Source: Bryobacterales bacterium (GTDB taxonomy: Bacteria > Acidobacteriota > Terriglobia > Bryobacterales > Bryobacteraceae). From it: a stretch of DNA of 64,000 nt. Each line of letters opens with the position of its first letter. Within the stretch, counting starts at the first letter, position 1. The notes below the pieces were generated by a model, which was given only the letters and a program-made list of their open reading frames with translations, was not told the origin of the DNA and ran no database searches. Positions 16,660 to 25,507 of the stretch are shown here, one piece after another. The position numbers and the translations under genes were made by a program. The stretch lies in assembly GCA_016713735.1 (NCBI GenBank), contig JADJOP010000004.1:186001-250000 (forward strand), read 5' to 3'.

Positions 16660-17951
16660 GACGCCGCAGTTTCCTAGGCGGCATCGCCGCAACGCCCGCC
16701 CTCGCCCGCGCCGCCGACCTGTGCGCCTGCGCGCCCATGCCCCAGCTCATCCTGCCCGAAGGCTTCGCCGCTGTTGGGTCGAAGTGCCGCATCACGGGCG
16801 TGAAGGTGTTCGGCGTTTCCCTCACGCCGCAGTCGGACCGCCCCTATGTCTTCGTCAAGCTGGAAACCAACCAGGGCGTTATCGGTTGGGGCGAGGCCAC
16901 GCTCGAAGGCAAAGCCGGAGCTGTCATCGCCTGCGTGAACGACTTCCGCGACTTCCTCATCGGCGCCGACCCGATGCAGGTGGAGCACATCTGGCAATCG
17001 ATGTACGTGCATAGCTTCTATCGCGCCGGCCCTGTGATGGGCTCGGCGATCTCCGGCATCGACCAGGCGCTGTGGGACATTCGCGGCAAGCTGCTCAACC
17101 AGCCTGTCTACAAACTGCTCGGCGGTCCGCACCATCCCGATGGCGTGCGCGGCTACTATCACCTGCGCGCCCGCGGCCCGGAGGATTACCCGCGCCTGCG
17201 CGAAACCGCCGCCCGCGAAGGCATCACCTGCTTCAAGACCGGCATTCCCGGCTACTACGAGTGGATCGAGACCAACGCCAAGATCAGCCGCGCGATTGAC
17301 GGCTTGGCCAAGCTCCGCGAAGGCATCGGCCCCACCATCGACATCGGCGTCGACTTCCATGCCAAGACCTCGCCCGCCGTGGCCAGCATCATCATCAAGG
17401 AAGTGGAGCCGCTCAACCTGCTCTTTGTTGAGGAGCCCTGCCCACCGGAGAACGTGAAGATGATGCGCAAGATCGCGCGCCGCTCCACCACACCCATCGC
17501 CACCGGCGAACGGCTCGTCGCCTCCTACTCCTGCCGCGAACTGATCGAGATGGGCGTCATCGACATCCTGCAGTGCGACATCAACCACGTCGGCGGCATC
17601 ACGGCGTTGTGGAAGGCCGCCGCCGCCGCTGAGTTGAGCGGCGTCTCGATGGCCCCGCATGCCTGTGAAGGGCCCATCGGCGGACTGGCCACGGTTCACG
17701 TCGACGCAGCCATACCCAACTTCCTCGTGCAGGAGATCTGCTCCGGTGTTGAGATCGGGCCTACGGAAAAGGTGTGGCACGAGTGGCTCGGCTTCCCGGC
17801 GATGCGCATGGTGAACGGCCGCTTCCCGCTGCCGCAGAAACCAGGGCTCGGCTTCGACCTCACCGAAGACGCGCTGAAGAAGTATCCATTCGGCGGCACG
17901 CGCCCCATGGCCCGCGTCTTTCACGACGACGGCTCCGTGGCCGAGTGGTAA
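16656..17951 (+). CDS. Tat-exported mandelate racemase / sugar-acid dehydratase family enzyme
   Basis: 431 residues beginning with a twin-arginine signal (MRRRSFLGGIAA). Enolase-superfamily barrel with all metal ligands present: Asp233 in GVDFHAK, Glu259/260 in FVEEPCPPE and Glu285 in IATGERL. Lys194 (CFKTGIP) and His335 (SMAPHACEG) are candidate acid/base residues. The DFH motif resembles galactonate or mannonate dehydratases, but substrate specificity in this superfamily cannot be read safely. It is translationally coupled to the degenerate paralogue upstream and followed after 41 bases by an acetylxylan-esterase-like gene, which points to plant sugar or uronate use. Confidence 0.85.
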   Translation: MRRRSFLGGIAATPALARAADLCACAPMPQLILPEGFAAVGSKCRITGVKVFGVSLTPQSDRPYVFVKLETNQGVIGWGEATLEGKAGAVIACVNDFRDFLIGADPMQVEHIWQSMYVHSFYRAGPVMGSAISGIDQALWDIRGKLLNQPVYKLLGGPHHPDGVRGYYHLRARGPEDYPRLRETAAREGITCFKTGIPGYYEWIETNAKISRAIDGLAKLREGIGPTIDIGVDFHAKTSPAVASIIIKEVEPLNLLFVEEPCPPENVKMMRKIARRSTTPIATGERLVASYSCRELIEMGVIDILQCDINHVGGITALWKAAAAAELSGVSMAPHACEGPIGGLATVHVDAAIPNFLVQEICSGVEIGPTEKVWHEWLGFPAMRMVNGRFPLPQKPGLGFDLTEDALKKYPFGGTRPMARVFHDDGSVAEW

Positions 17952-17992
17952 CGCACCGCCGCGCCCAGCCGCGATATCGTGTAGAGGCCATC

Positions 17993-19294
17993 ATGCTTCG
18001 ACTCGCCTTTCTCTCTTTACTCGCCTTCACGCTCTGTGCTCAGGACCGCATTGGCACCGTCCAGGTGCGCGTCACCACCGACCGTTCCGATTGGCGCTAC
18101 TCGCCCGGCCAGCCCGTGCGCTTCCGCGTCGTCGCCATTCAGGACGGCCACCCGCTCACCGGCGCGCAGGTGACCGTGCGGATTGGTCCGGAGATGCTCG
18201 CGCCCACCATCACCCGCACGGCCACCCTCACCGCCGAAGGTCTCACTGTCGACGGGGGCACGATGAAGGAGCCCGGCTTCCTGCGCGCCATCGCCACCGT
18301 GGAGCACAACGGCCGCACCTATCGCGGACTGGCCACCGCCGCCTTCCAGCCTGAGGCGATCAAGCCCACACAGCAGGACCCCGCCGGCTTCGATGCCTTC
18401 TGGGCCGAGGGCAAAGCCGCGCTGGCCAAACTGCCCATCGATGCCAAGATCACACCGCTGCCCGACTATGGCAACGCGCTGGCCGATTGCTTCCATGTGA
18501 ACCTGCAAAACGTCGGTGTGGGCGCCGCGGCTTCGCGCTTCTATGGAGTGCTCTGTGAGCCCAAGGCTCCCGGCAAGTATCCGGCGCTGCTCAGCGTTCC
18601 CGGCGCGGGCGTGCGGCCTTATCGCGGCATGGCAGACATCGCTGCCAAGGGCGTCATCACGCTGCAGGTGGGCATTCACGGAATTCCCGTCACGATGGAT
18701 CAGTCCGTCTATGACTCGCTCGGCGCCGGCGCGCTCTCCGGCTACAACACGTTTGGGCTCGATAACCGCGACCGCTACTACTACCGCCGCGTCTATCTCG
18801 GCTGCGTGCGCTCGAACGACTTTCTCACCAGCCATCCAAAGTGGGACGGGGCCACGCTCGCCGTCACCGGCGGCAGCCAGGGCGGCGCGCTTTCCATCGT
18901 CACTGCGGGGCTTGATCCGCGCGTGAAGGGCCTGGCCGCCTACTATCCCGCGCTGGCCGACGTCACCGGCTACCTGCACAATCGCGCCGGCGGCTGGCCG
19001 CACATGTTCCGCGCCACCGAAGGCCCGCTGGCCCACCGCTCGCCCGACAAGATCGAAACCTCGGCCTACTACGACGTGGTCAACTTCGCCCGCCGCGTGA
19101 AGGTGCCGGGCCTCTACTCCTGGGGCTTCAACGATGAAACCTGCCCGCCCACCTCGATGTACTCGGCCTACAACGTGATTCCCGGCGAAAAGAAACTGCT
19201 GCTGGCCCTTGAGACCGGCCACAACAACGTCCCTGAGCAGGTGGCCGAGGTGCAGGCGTGGCTGTTGAAGTTCCTCGGCGCCGGCGGCCGCTGA
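17993..19294 (+). CDS. secreted acetylxylan esterase-like hydrolase
   Basis: 433 residues. Signal peptide (MLRLAFLSLLAFTLCA) and an N-terminal Ig-like domain to about residue 120, then an alpha/beta hydrolase of the AXE1 / CE7 type. The nucleophile elbow is GGSQGGALS, and the catalytic His lies in ETGHNN near the C-terminus. The family removes acetyl groups from xylan or xylo-oligosaccharides. The open frame extends upstream to 17774, but ATG 17993 gives the signal peptide and lies outside the preceding gene. Co-directional with the two enolase-superfamily genes, probably one operon. Confidence 0.8.
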   Translation: MLRLAFLSLLAFTLCAQDRIGTVQVRVTTDRSDWRYSPGQPVRFRVVAIQDGHPLTGAQVTVRIGPEMLAPTITRTATLTAEGLTVDGGTMKEPGFLRAIATVEHNGRTYRGLATAAFQPEAIKPTQQDPAGFDAFWAEGKAALAKLPIDAKITPLPDYGNALADCFHVNLQNVGVGAAASRFYGVLCEPKAPGKYPALLSVPGAGVRPYRGMADIAAKGVITLQVGIHGIPVTMDQSVYDSLGAGALSGYNTFGLDNRDRYYYRRVYLGCVRSNDFLTSHPKWDGATLAVTGGSQGGALSIVTAGLDPRVKGLAAYYPALADVTGYLHNRAGGWPHMFRATEGPLAHRSPDKIETSAYYDVVNFARRVKVPGLYSWGFNDETCPPTSMYSAYNVIPGEKKLLLALETGHNNVPEQVAEVQAWLLKFLGAGGR

Positions 19295-19413
19295 GGCGTG
19301 CCGTGCGCAACCGCGCGCCGCGCGCCGCCGTCCCACCCCGCGGGCGGCGTTGGCCCGGCGCCGCACTCCGGCCCCCCGTGGCGTAAGCTTTTCTCTGGCG
19401 GAGCCGCACACCC

Positions 19414-19950
19414 TTGATCCAGACGCGCGAACAACTCCTCGCCACAATCCGTGAAAGGATGGTCGCCTACGCGTCATCTCACTTAGGGAAGGAGTGGGCC
19501 GAAGACCTGGCCCAGGAAACCCTTCTCGTGCTGGAGACGAAGTATGCCGACAAGGACCGTCCCGAGGATCTGCTGCCCATCGCCTTTCAGGTGTTGCGCT
19601 TCAAGCTCACCGAGTTCCGCCGCAAGGCCACCCGCCGCGGCGAGTGGGACACGGCGCAGGTGGACGAACTGCCCATCGCCGACACCCGCGACGACCAGGC
19701 CCTCATCTTTGAGCGCAAGGAGTTGCAGGCCCGCCTCGAAGAGGCCATCGCCCAGCTCGACGGCCGCTGCCGCGACCTGTTCCGCCTCAAGCTCGAAGAC
19801 AAGACCTTCGAAGAGATCCGCCGTGAAATGGGTGCGGCGGCGATCAACACGGTCTATACCTGGGACCACCGCTGCCGCCAGCGCCTGCTCGAACTGATGG
19901 GCGGAGAATGGGTGAAGGGGCGCGCGCCCGGAAAGGAGAAAGCGAGATGA
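19414..19950 (+). CDS. sigma-70 family RNA polymerase sigma factor
   Basis: 178 residues. A region-2 motif (EWAEDLAQETLLVLETKYAD) and a region-4-like helix-turn-helix (LDGRCRDLFRLKLEDKTFEE) are visible; the C-terminal half ends in basic residues. The best start is TTG at 19414, with GGAG ten bases upstream; an ATG at 19459 would cut into region 2. The stop overlaps the next ATG (ATGA). The 119-base gap before it is very GC-rich with no clear promoter. Confidence 0.75.
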   Translation: MIQTREQLLATIRERMVAYASSHLGKEWAEDLAQETLLVLETKYADKDRPEDLLPIAFQVLRFKLTEFRRKATRRGEWDTAQVDELPIADTRDDQALIFERKELQARLEEAIAQLDGRCRDLFRLKLEDKTFEEIRREMGAAAINTVYTWDHRCRQRLLELMGGEWVKGRAPGKEKAR

Positions 19951-21167
19951 ACGCACGCGAACTCGAACGCCTGCTCGGCGGCTATGCCGCCGGTACGCTC
20001 ACTGACTCCGAACACAGCGCCCTCATGCGCGCCGCCCTCGACGACCAGCAACTCTTCGACGCCCTTGCCGATGAAGAGGCCCTGCGCGACGCCCTGGCCG
20101 ACCCCGTGTTCCGCGCCCGCCTGCGCGCACGGCTTGCGCCTGATGCCCCGCCCGCGCGCGGTCTGCGCTGGTTGTGGTGGCTTGCTCCGGCGCTCGCCGC
20201 CGGGCTGGCGCTGATGTTTGTTATCAATCGCCCGGAGTCGCCCAAGACGATGGAGATGGCCTCGGCGAAACTGCCCGCGCAGGAAGCGGCCGCGCCGCCG
20301 CAGACTCCCGCGCCCGCCCCCGATCCTGCTTCCACCGCGCAAGCCCGAAAGGCCGCCCCGGCGCTGTCCGGCCGAGCTGATCGAGAGGTCTCCACGCGGG
20401 CAAACGAAGCCGCCCCCAAGGAGCTTCGCGAAGAACTGCCACTGCCCGCCGCGGCGCAGCCCCCGCCTCCGCCACCGCCACCGCCGAAGCAGGCGCCGCC
20501 CGCCGTCGTTGCCGAATCCGTCTCCCTTAGCGCACCGGTTGCGTTGGCGGAAAAGAAGAGCGTGAAGGACGAGCGCGCCAAGGCCTCCGCCGACGCCGAA
20601 GCGCCCGCCCGCCTCGCCGCCGGGGGGGCATTAGGGGGCGCCCGGCCCGCCGCGCCGCCCGCCGCGGCCCCAAGCCCCGTCGTGGCTTCCACCGCAGCCG
20701 CCTCAGGCCCCGCCGTCGCTCCCAATCCCGCCGCCGCCGTCGAACTCGATCTGCAAATCGAGCGCGCCGTGAATGGCCGCTTTGAGTCCGCTGAACTCGG
20801 CGCGCTGCGTCAGGGCGACCGCGTGCGCTTCCGCGTCCGTCCGCCCGAGGATGGCAATCTGACCTTCGCCTTGGGCGGACGCACCACCACCACAGCCGCC
20901 CGGCGCGGACAAACCTACTACCTGCCCAACGCCGAAGGCCTGCCGCCCGGTGACGCGCCGCTGGAAGTCGCCATCGCCCTGCAGCCCGCCGCCACGGTGG
21001 AACCCGCCACGCTCTTCCGCTCGCGCCAGCAAGCCACCAACGCCCCGGCCGGCTCCTCGGTCGGCGCCATGCGCGATGCGGCCAAGGAGCAGGACGCCCT
21101 TGCTCCGCAGAAAGCCGCCGTGGCTCCGCGCGTGCTGCGGCTGCGTCTCGAATTCAAGCCCCGCTGA
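19947..21167 (+). CDS. membrane anti-sigma-like protein with Pro/Ala linker and C-terminal beta domain
   Basis: 406 residues. N-terminal helical region (NARELERLLGGYAAGTL), where the GYAAGTL motif is typical of anti-sigma N-domains. One membrane helix (WLWWLAPALAAGLALMFVI, about 73-91), then a long Ala/Pro/Lys-rich linker with a run of eight prolines between about 165 and 190. The C-terminal 150 residues form a beta-rich domain (LRQGDRVRFRVRPPEDGNLT) reminiscent of DUF4384. Coupled by ATGA to the sigma factor. Likely topology: cytoplasmic sigma-binding end, wall-spanning linker, outer sensor domain (inference). Confidence 0.7.
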   Translation: MNARELERLLGGYAAGTLTDSEHSALMRAALDDQQLFDALADEEALRDALADPVFRARLRARLAPDAPPARGLRWLWWLAPALAAGLALMFVINRPESPKTMEMASAKLPAQEAAAPPQTPAPAPDPASTAQARKAAPALSGRADREVSTRANEAAPKELREELPLPAAAQPPPPPPPPPKQAPPAVVAESVSLSAPVALAEKKSVKDERAKASADAEAPARLAAGGALGGARPAAPPAAAPSPVVASTAAASGPAVAPNPAAAVELDLQIERAVNGRFESAELGALRQGDRVRFRVRPPEDGNLTFALGGRTTTTAARRGQTYYLPNAEGLPPGDAPLEVAIALQPAATVEPATLFRSRQQATNAPAGSSVGAMRDAAKEQDALAPQKAAVAPRVLRLRLEFKPR

Positions 21168-21192
21168 CCGCCGCCCACCGCTGTTATATAAT
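21164..21192 (+). promoter_or_regulatory. sigma-70-like promoter
   Basis: CTGACC (21164-21169) and TATAAT (21187-21192) are separated by exactly 17 bases, matching the housekeeping consensus at four of six and six of six positions. The predicted start of transcription near 21199 gives a leader of about 25 bases before the ATG at 21225. The -35 overlaps the stop codon of the upstream gene. Confidence 0.65.
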
Positions 21193-21224
21193 CCCGCCAC
21201 GCTCCGTTGATTCACGGGACCCTT

Positions 21225-22082
21225 ATGACCAAACGAGAATTCCTCACCGCCTCGGCGGCCCTTTCGCTCGCGCCCCTCGCCGCCTCCGCGCAATCCGGCA
21301 GCCGCCCCAAGCCGCGCAAGGCGAAAACCACCAAGCTCTTCAAGTGCCCCGCGGGCTTCCCCAACGGCCTCGCCGTCACGCCGCAAGGCCTCTGGATCGG
21401 CGAACAGAAGCTCGCCGGCGCGCAGGCCAATGCCTACAACCTGCCCGAGCCCGCCGACCTCACCGAGCACGCCTGGCTGGTCGATTGGAACGGCAAGGTG
21501 TTGAAGACCGTCAAGACGCCCTCGCGCAACACCAGCGGCATGGCCGTCGGCGGCGGCTACGTGTGGATGGTCGCCAACGCCGCGCCCAATGGCGTCTTCC
21601 AGGTGGACATGAACTCGAAGCTCGCCAGCCACCGCCAGATTCCCCTCGGCACGCCCAACGATGGCGGCGGCTCCCACGGCGCACACTGGCAGGACGGCAA
21701 ACTCTGGATCTCCTCGCTGCGCCTGCGCGGCAACCTCCGCGTCGACCCCGTCACCTGGCAGCCCGAGTTCATGATCCCCTTCTACCAGTCGCATCCCAAC
21801 TGGGTCCGCTACCACGACATCACCTGGGACAACGGCACCATGTGGCAGGTGATCGGCAACGACTCCACCGGCCACGCCGGCTACCGCCCCGGCCTTGTGC
21901 GCTACGACGCCTCGACCGGCAAGGTGCTCGAAGTGGTTGAATTCCTGCCCGGCTCAAGCGACCCCCACGGCCTCGCCATGCATGACGGCAAACTCATCGC
22001 CTGCGACGCCGGCATCCATCCCAACTGGCCCAACAGCGACAGCCCGACCGCCGGCTGGATCTTCCAGATCGACTTCGTCTGA
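21225..22082 (+). CDS. exported beta-propeller protein
   Basis: 285 residues with a Tat-like or Sec leader (MTKREFLTASAALSLAPLAA). The rest is repeated blades such as GLAVTPQGLWIGEQ, GMAVGGGYVWMVAN and GAHWQDGKLWISSL, ending with HGLAMHDGKLIACDAG, as in SMP-30/NHL-type six-bladed propellers. Catalytic residues are not evident and the ligand is unknown. ATG 21225 is preferred over 21207 because the shorter form gives a clean signal and the longer start lies close to the promoter. Confidence 0.75.
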   Translation: MTKREFLTASAALSLAPLAASAQSGSRPKPRKAKTTKLFKCPAGFPNGLAVTPQGLWIGEQKLAGAQANAYNLPEPADLTEHAWLVDWNGKVLKTVKTPSRNTSGMAVGGGYVWMVANAAPNGVFQVDMNSKLASHRQIPLGTPNDGGGSHGAHWQDGKLWISSLRLRGNLRVDPVTWQPEFMIPFYQSHPNWVRYHDITWDNGTMWQVIGNDSTGHAGYRPGLVRYDASTGKVLEVVEFLPGSSDPHGLAMHDGKLIACDAGIHPNWPNSDSPTAGWIFQIDFV

Positions 22083-22174
22083 GGTAACTTAACGAAGCCT
22101 TTACAAGCCCGTTGAGAATTCCTGTATCCAAATGGGCCCTCCGCGCATTTAACCCGGTAGGAGGGTTCATTCGG

Positions 22175-22372
22175 ATGGTCAAACAAGAAATGATCGAAGC
22201 CAGCGCCGCCGTCTATTGCCCTGCGTGTTCGCATGTCGTGGAAGCGAAGGTCATCGCGCAACGCCGCCGCGGCTACCGCCTCACGCACGCCACGGTTCCC
22301 GGCCAGAAGTGCGCGCGGTGTTCGGGGTCGCTCGACGCCGCCGTCGTGCTACGTGCTGAATCGGCCGCCTAG
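22175..22372 (+). CDS. small zinc-ribbon protein
   Basis: 65 residues with two CxxC knuckles (YCPACSHVV and KCARCSGS) about 38 residues apart. AGGAGGG nine bases upstream of the ATG at 22175 fixes the start. No family name is recognised; it could bind a nucleic acid or a protein partner. The 92 bases before it hold no other recognisable element. Confidence 0.6.
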   Translation: MVKQEMIEASAAVYCPACSHVVEAKVIAQRRRGYRLTHATVPGQKCARCSGSLDAAVVLRAESAA

Positions 22373-22477
22373 AGCGCATTCCCGCTCCGGCCCTTCCTAC
22401 GCCACCCGAGCCTCATTCCAGGCTTCCACCTGAGATCAATGCGCGGTGGAATCGTCTATAGTGAAGGGAGAGGGTTC

Positions 22478-22705
22478 ATGAAGCGGAAACCAAATCGTGA
22501 TGTCGAGCCGGTCGTTCCGGAGCAGATCCTGGAACAGGCTCTTGCCGCCTCGGAAACCGATAAGCGCGTGGCGCCGCCGGCGAAGTGTGTCGTCTGTGGC
22601 AGCGACACCGCTCCCACGTCGAGCGAAGGCCTGTGCTGGGTCTGCCGCCGGCTGAAGATCTCCGCCTGGCGCGACAACGACCTGCAAATGGGCGCTCAGG
22701 AGTAG
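22478..22705 (+). CDS. small zinc-ribbon protein
   Basis: 75 residues; KCVVCGS and LCWVCRR form a zinc knuckle pair 20 residues apart. AGGGAG seven bases before ATG 22478 supports the start; an upstream in-frame ATG at 22439 lacks one. A TATAGT hexamer at 22457-22462 is a possible -10. The last ten bases overlap the end of the convergent ornithine-cyclodeaminase-family gene. Confidence 0.6.
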   Translation: MKRKPNRDVEPVVPEQILEQALAASETDKRVAPPAKCVVCGSDTAPTSSEGLCWVCRRLKISAWRDNDLQMGAQE

Positions 22706-23649
22706 AGAAACTCCAGCGGCCGTCCGCCCCCGTTCTGCTTCACCCGTTCATAGACGTAAGCCGCCGCGGCCACGTCCTGCACACCTAGTCCATTCGATTT
22801 GAAGACCGTCGCGCGAGGCTCGCCGCGCATGTAGCCGTCGCGCACCAGGCCGCCCAACTCGCGCAGCCTCGGCGTTGCCCAGTCTTCCTCGCTCCAGGCC
22901 AGCAGCAGGTCGCCTGACTCCATGCGCGCCTGCTCGATCGAATCCACCGCGATCACCTCGGCCGCGTCGATCAACTCCTTCGGCCCTTCGCGCCGCTTGG
23001 CGTTGTTCGAACCGATCAGGTTCACGTGCGCGCCCGCCTTCACCCAGCCGAAGTCGAACACCGGCTCTTTGGCATAGGTCGCTGTGACGATGAGGTCAGC
23101 GCCTTCCACGGCTTCGCGTGCCGTGGCCACCGCGCGCACGGGCAGCGACAAGCGCGCCGACTCATGCCGCGCGAAGGCGTCGCGGCCGTCGGCATGGCGG
23201 CTCCACACGCGCACATCGTCGAGCTTGCGCACGCAGGCGATTGCTTCCAACTGCGTCTTGGCCTGAAAGCCCGAGCCGATGACGCAGAGCGTCCTCGCAT
23301 CCTTGGCGGCCAGCAGGTCCGTGGCCACGCCTGTTGCCGCGCCCGTGCGGATCTGGCCGAGATGATTCGCTTCGAGCAGCGCCACCGGCCTCGCCGTTGC
23401 CTGCTCATAGAGCATCACCGCGAAGTGCGCGCCATACTGCGGATGCGTGGAGTAGATCTTCGTCCCGAAGTAGGCGCCATGCGCGCCGGCGAGCGAATGC
23501 AGCACAGCGCCGCTGTCCATCACCAGCCTGCGCCGCGCGTGGTTCTGGGCTTCGCCCCGGCCCAGCGCCGCCATCGCTTCGCGCACGACGCGCACCGCTT
23601 CGCTCATCGGTAAAAACTTCAGGACATCCTGCTCGGAAATGAGTAGCAT
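22696..23649 (-). CDS. ornithine cyclodeaminase / mu-crystallin family protein
   Basis: 317 residues. N-terminal dimerisation part (MLLISEQDVLKFLPMSEAV) and a Rossmann NAD(P) site (LCVIGSGFQAKTQLEAI, around residue 125). GQIRTGAATGVATDLLA and DLIVTATYAKEPVFD are family signatures. The family includes ornithine cyclodeaminase, alanine dehydrogenase and ketimine reductases; the substrate is not predictable here. The start has GAGG four bases upstream. It ends overlapping the plus-strand zinc-ribbon gene by ten bases. Confidence 0.85.
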   Translation of the reverse strand: MLLISEQDVLKFLPMSEAVRVVREAMAALGRGEAQNHARRRLVMDSGAVLHSLAGAHGAYFGTKIYSTHPQYGAHFAVMLYEQATARPVALLEANHLGQIRTGAATGVATDLLAAKDARTLCVIGSGFQAKTQLEAIACVRKLDDVRVWSRHADGRDAFARHESARLSLPVRAVATAREAVEGADLIVTATYAKEPVFDFGWVKAGAHVNLIGSNNAKRREGPKELIDAAEVIAVDSIEQARMESGDLLLAWSEEDWATPRLRELGGLVRDGYMRGEPRATVFKSNGLGVQDVAAAAYVYERVKQNGGGRPLEFLYS

Positions 23650-23775
23650 TTACCTCAATTATCCCGCACCGTTCGCGCGCGGCCGTCCGCCGCCCCGGCG
23701 AGGCCCGCGCGCGAAGATTCCTGCAACCGGCGCATCCACGCATCACGTCAGTGCAAGCGAGGAGGCAACAGGGAG

Positions 23776-24114
23776 ATGAACACACTCAGACTCGTTCCCG
23801 CTGCTGTGCTGCTGGTCGCGCTTACCGGGTGCGGCTCGGTGAAGATCCGCCAGCTTGTGCAAAACCCGGCTCGCTACCAGAACCGCACTGTGCGCATTGA
23901 GGGCAATGTCACGCGCACCACGGGAGTCGTCGTCGCCGGGGCATATCAGGTGGATGATGGAACCGGCAAGATCACCGTGCTCTCCATGCGGCCCGTTCCG
24001 CCGAAAGGGGCCAACGTTCGCGTCAAGGGTGAGTTCACCTCCGGCATCCAGGTGCTGAACCGCTCCTTCGGCAACGTCATCCGCGAGGAAGACGTCAACG
24101 TGCGCGGACGCTGA
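23776..24114 (+). CDS. OB-fold lipoprotein
   Basis: 112 residues with a lipobox (VALTGCG), so the mature protein is a lipid-anchored domain of about 90 residues. The pattern YQNRTVRIEGNVTRTTGV, then YQVDDGTGKITVLS and ANVRVKGEF is that of an OB-fold beta barrel of the kind seen in small periplasmic binding proteins. GGAGG lies about ten bases upstream. It is convergent with the TolC gene, with two bases between them. Confidence 0.75.
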   Translation: MNTLRLVPAAVLLVALTGCGSVKIRQLVQNPARYQNRTVRIEGNVTRTTGVVVAGAYQVDDGTGKITVLSMRPVPPKGANVRVKGEFTSGIQVLNRSFGNVIREEDVNVRGR

Positions 24115-24116
24115 GC

Positions 24117-25499
24117 CTAGGGCCGCGCCAGCAGTTGCGCCGTCGACTGTTCGTAGATGGCCTTGGCGCGCAGCCAGTCGTTCACGGCGGCGAGTTCGCG
24201 AATGGCCGCGTCCGCTGTTGCCTGCTCGCGCAGGTTCACCAGAAACAGCGTTCCTTCGCCGAGGTCGAAGCGTGCGCGTTCGGCCTCTTCGAGTTCGCGG
24301 GCCACGGTCACCTCTTCGCGCAGCAGGGACACCCGCTCGTGCGCGGCGCGCACCGCCGATGCCGCGTCGCGCACCTCGGCTTCGATCTTGTCGCGCGTCA
24401 TCTTCTCTTTTTGGCGGATCTGGTTGATCTTCGCCGTCACCATCATGATCTTGCCGCTCGCCGAACGGCGTTGGAAGGGCAGCTCGAATCCGATGCCCGC
24501 TTTCAACTCGTTCGGCCCGCGCTTCACCGGCCCGCCGCCGGCCTCCGCCGTGAACCCCAGTGACAGCTCCACACCGGGCAGCATCTGGTTCTCGGCCAGT
24601 TGCAGATCCACGCGCGCCTGCTCACGCTCGGTGGCCAGGTAGCGCAACTCCGGCCGCCGCCGGATAGCCAGTTCGACATCCTCGGCCAGCGCCGCTTCCG
24701 TGATCGTCTCCGTACCCGGCAGCAGTGCCGGCAAGCGGTCCGAACCCGCCCGCACTGGTGTCCCGCTAGCGTCGCGGTAAAACAGCGACAGCTCGATGGC
24801 GGCGTTCTCCAAGCCCCGCCGCTGCTCCACCAGTTGCGACTGCCGCTGCAGAATAGCCCGCCGGTTCTCCACCGCCTCAATCGGAGGAATCTGTCCTAAA
24901 TCCACCGACTCGCGCAACTGTGCGTCGCGTTGCAGCGCGATCTTCAGCAGCGCGTCGGCCACCTGGTAGCGTCGCCCGGCGGCCACCCAATCCCAGTAGC
25001 GCCGCGTGGCCATCTGCGTAATCGCAACCCGTTGCTGGTCCACACTGAGGTCGGCCAGCGTCCGCTCCAGGCGGGCCCGCTGCAGGTCGGCGCGCCGCTC
25101 ATCGATGCGCCGGTCGCGGAATAGCGGCAGCTTCACGCCCCCGCGCCATTCGCCGTCGGTCCGCGTCTGCAGCTTGCCATCATAGGTGGCAAACTCGCCC
25201 CGGCCCACGCGCCAGCCGCCATACACACTCGCGCCCCAGGTCTGCAAATATTGATCGAAACCCGTGTTCAGCCGCTCATTGGAATAGAAGCCAAACTGGT
25301 CGGTATCGGCGCGCATGCCGATGCGGAAGTCGAACTTACCCAGCGCCGCCTCCACGCCGCCGGCCGCCACCTCGCGCTCCAGCACGGCGGCCAGCAGCGG
25401 CGGATAGTGCTTGTCCACCGAGGCCAGCACATCGTCCAGCGTCAGCGTCTGCGCCGAAAGCGAGCAGGCCAGGGCAAGTCCACACAGAAGCCGGCGCAT
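24117..25499 (-). CDS. TolC-family outer membrane efflux protein
   Basis: 460 residues; signal peptide (MRRLLCGLALACSLSAQ), then the two long helical-hairpin repeats of TolC proteins (LTLDDVLASVDKHYPPLLAA; LELAIRRRPELRYLATERE-type segments). GAGG six bases before ATG 25499 makes it a better start than the GTG at 25511. It follows the HlyD-type gene by eight bases and completes a tripartite type I secretion system with the two upstream genes: outer-membrane channel for a substrate not coded nearby. Confidence 0.85.
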   Translation of the reverse strand: MRRLLCGLALACSLSAQTLTLDDVLASVDKHYPPLLAAVLEREVAAGGVEAALGKFDFRIGMRADTDQFGFYSNERLNTGFDQYLQTWGASVYGGWRVGRGEFATYDGKLQTRTDGEWRGGVKLPLFRDRRIDERRADLQRARLERTLADLSVDQQRVAITQMATRRYWDWVAAGRRYQVADALLKIALQRDAQLRESVDLGQIPPIEAVENRRAILQRQSQLVEQRRGLENAAIELSLFYRDASGTPVRAGSDRLPALLPGTETITEAALAEDVELAIRRRPELRYLATEREQARVDLQLAENQMLPGVELSLGFTAEAGGGPVKRGPNELKAGIGFELPFQRRSASGKIMMVTAKINQIRQKEKMTRDKIEAEVRDAASAVRAAHERVSLLREEVTVARELEEAERARFDLGEGTLFLVNLREQATADAAIRELAAVNDWLRAKAIYEQSTAQLLARP

Positions 25500-25507
25500 G
25501 GCGATCC

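Noticed and set aside
18017..19477. 486-codon minus-strand frame opposite the acetylxylan esterase
   Set aside because: Gly/Arg-rich shadow of a well supported plus-strand gene; no motif of its own.
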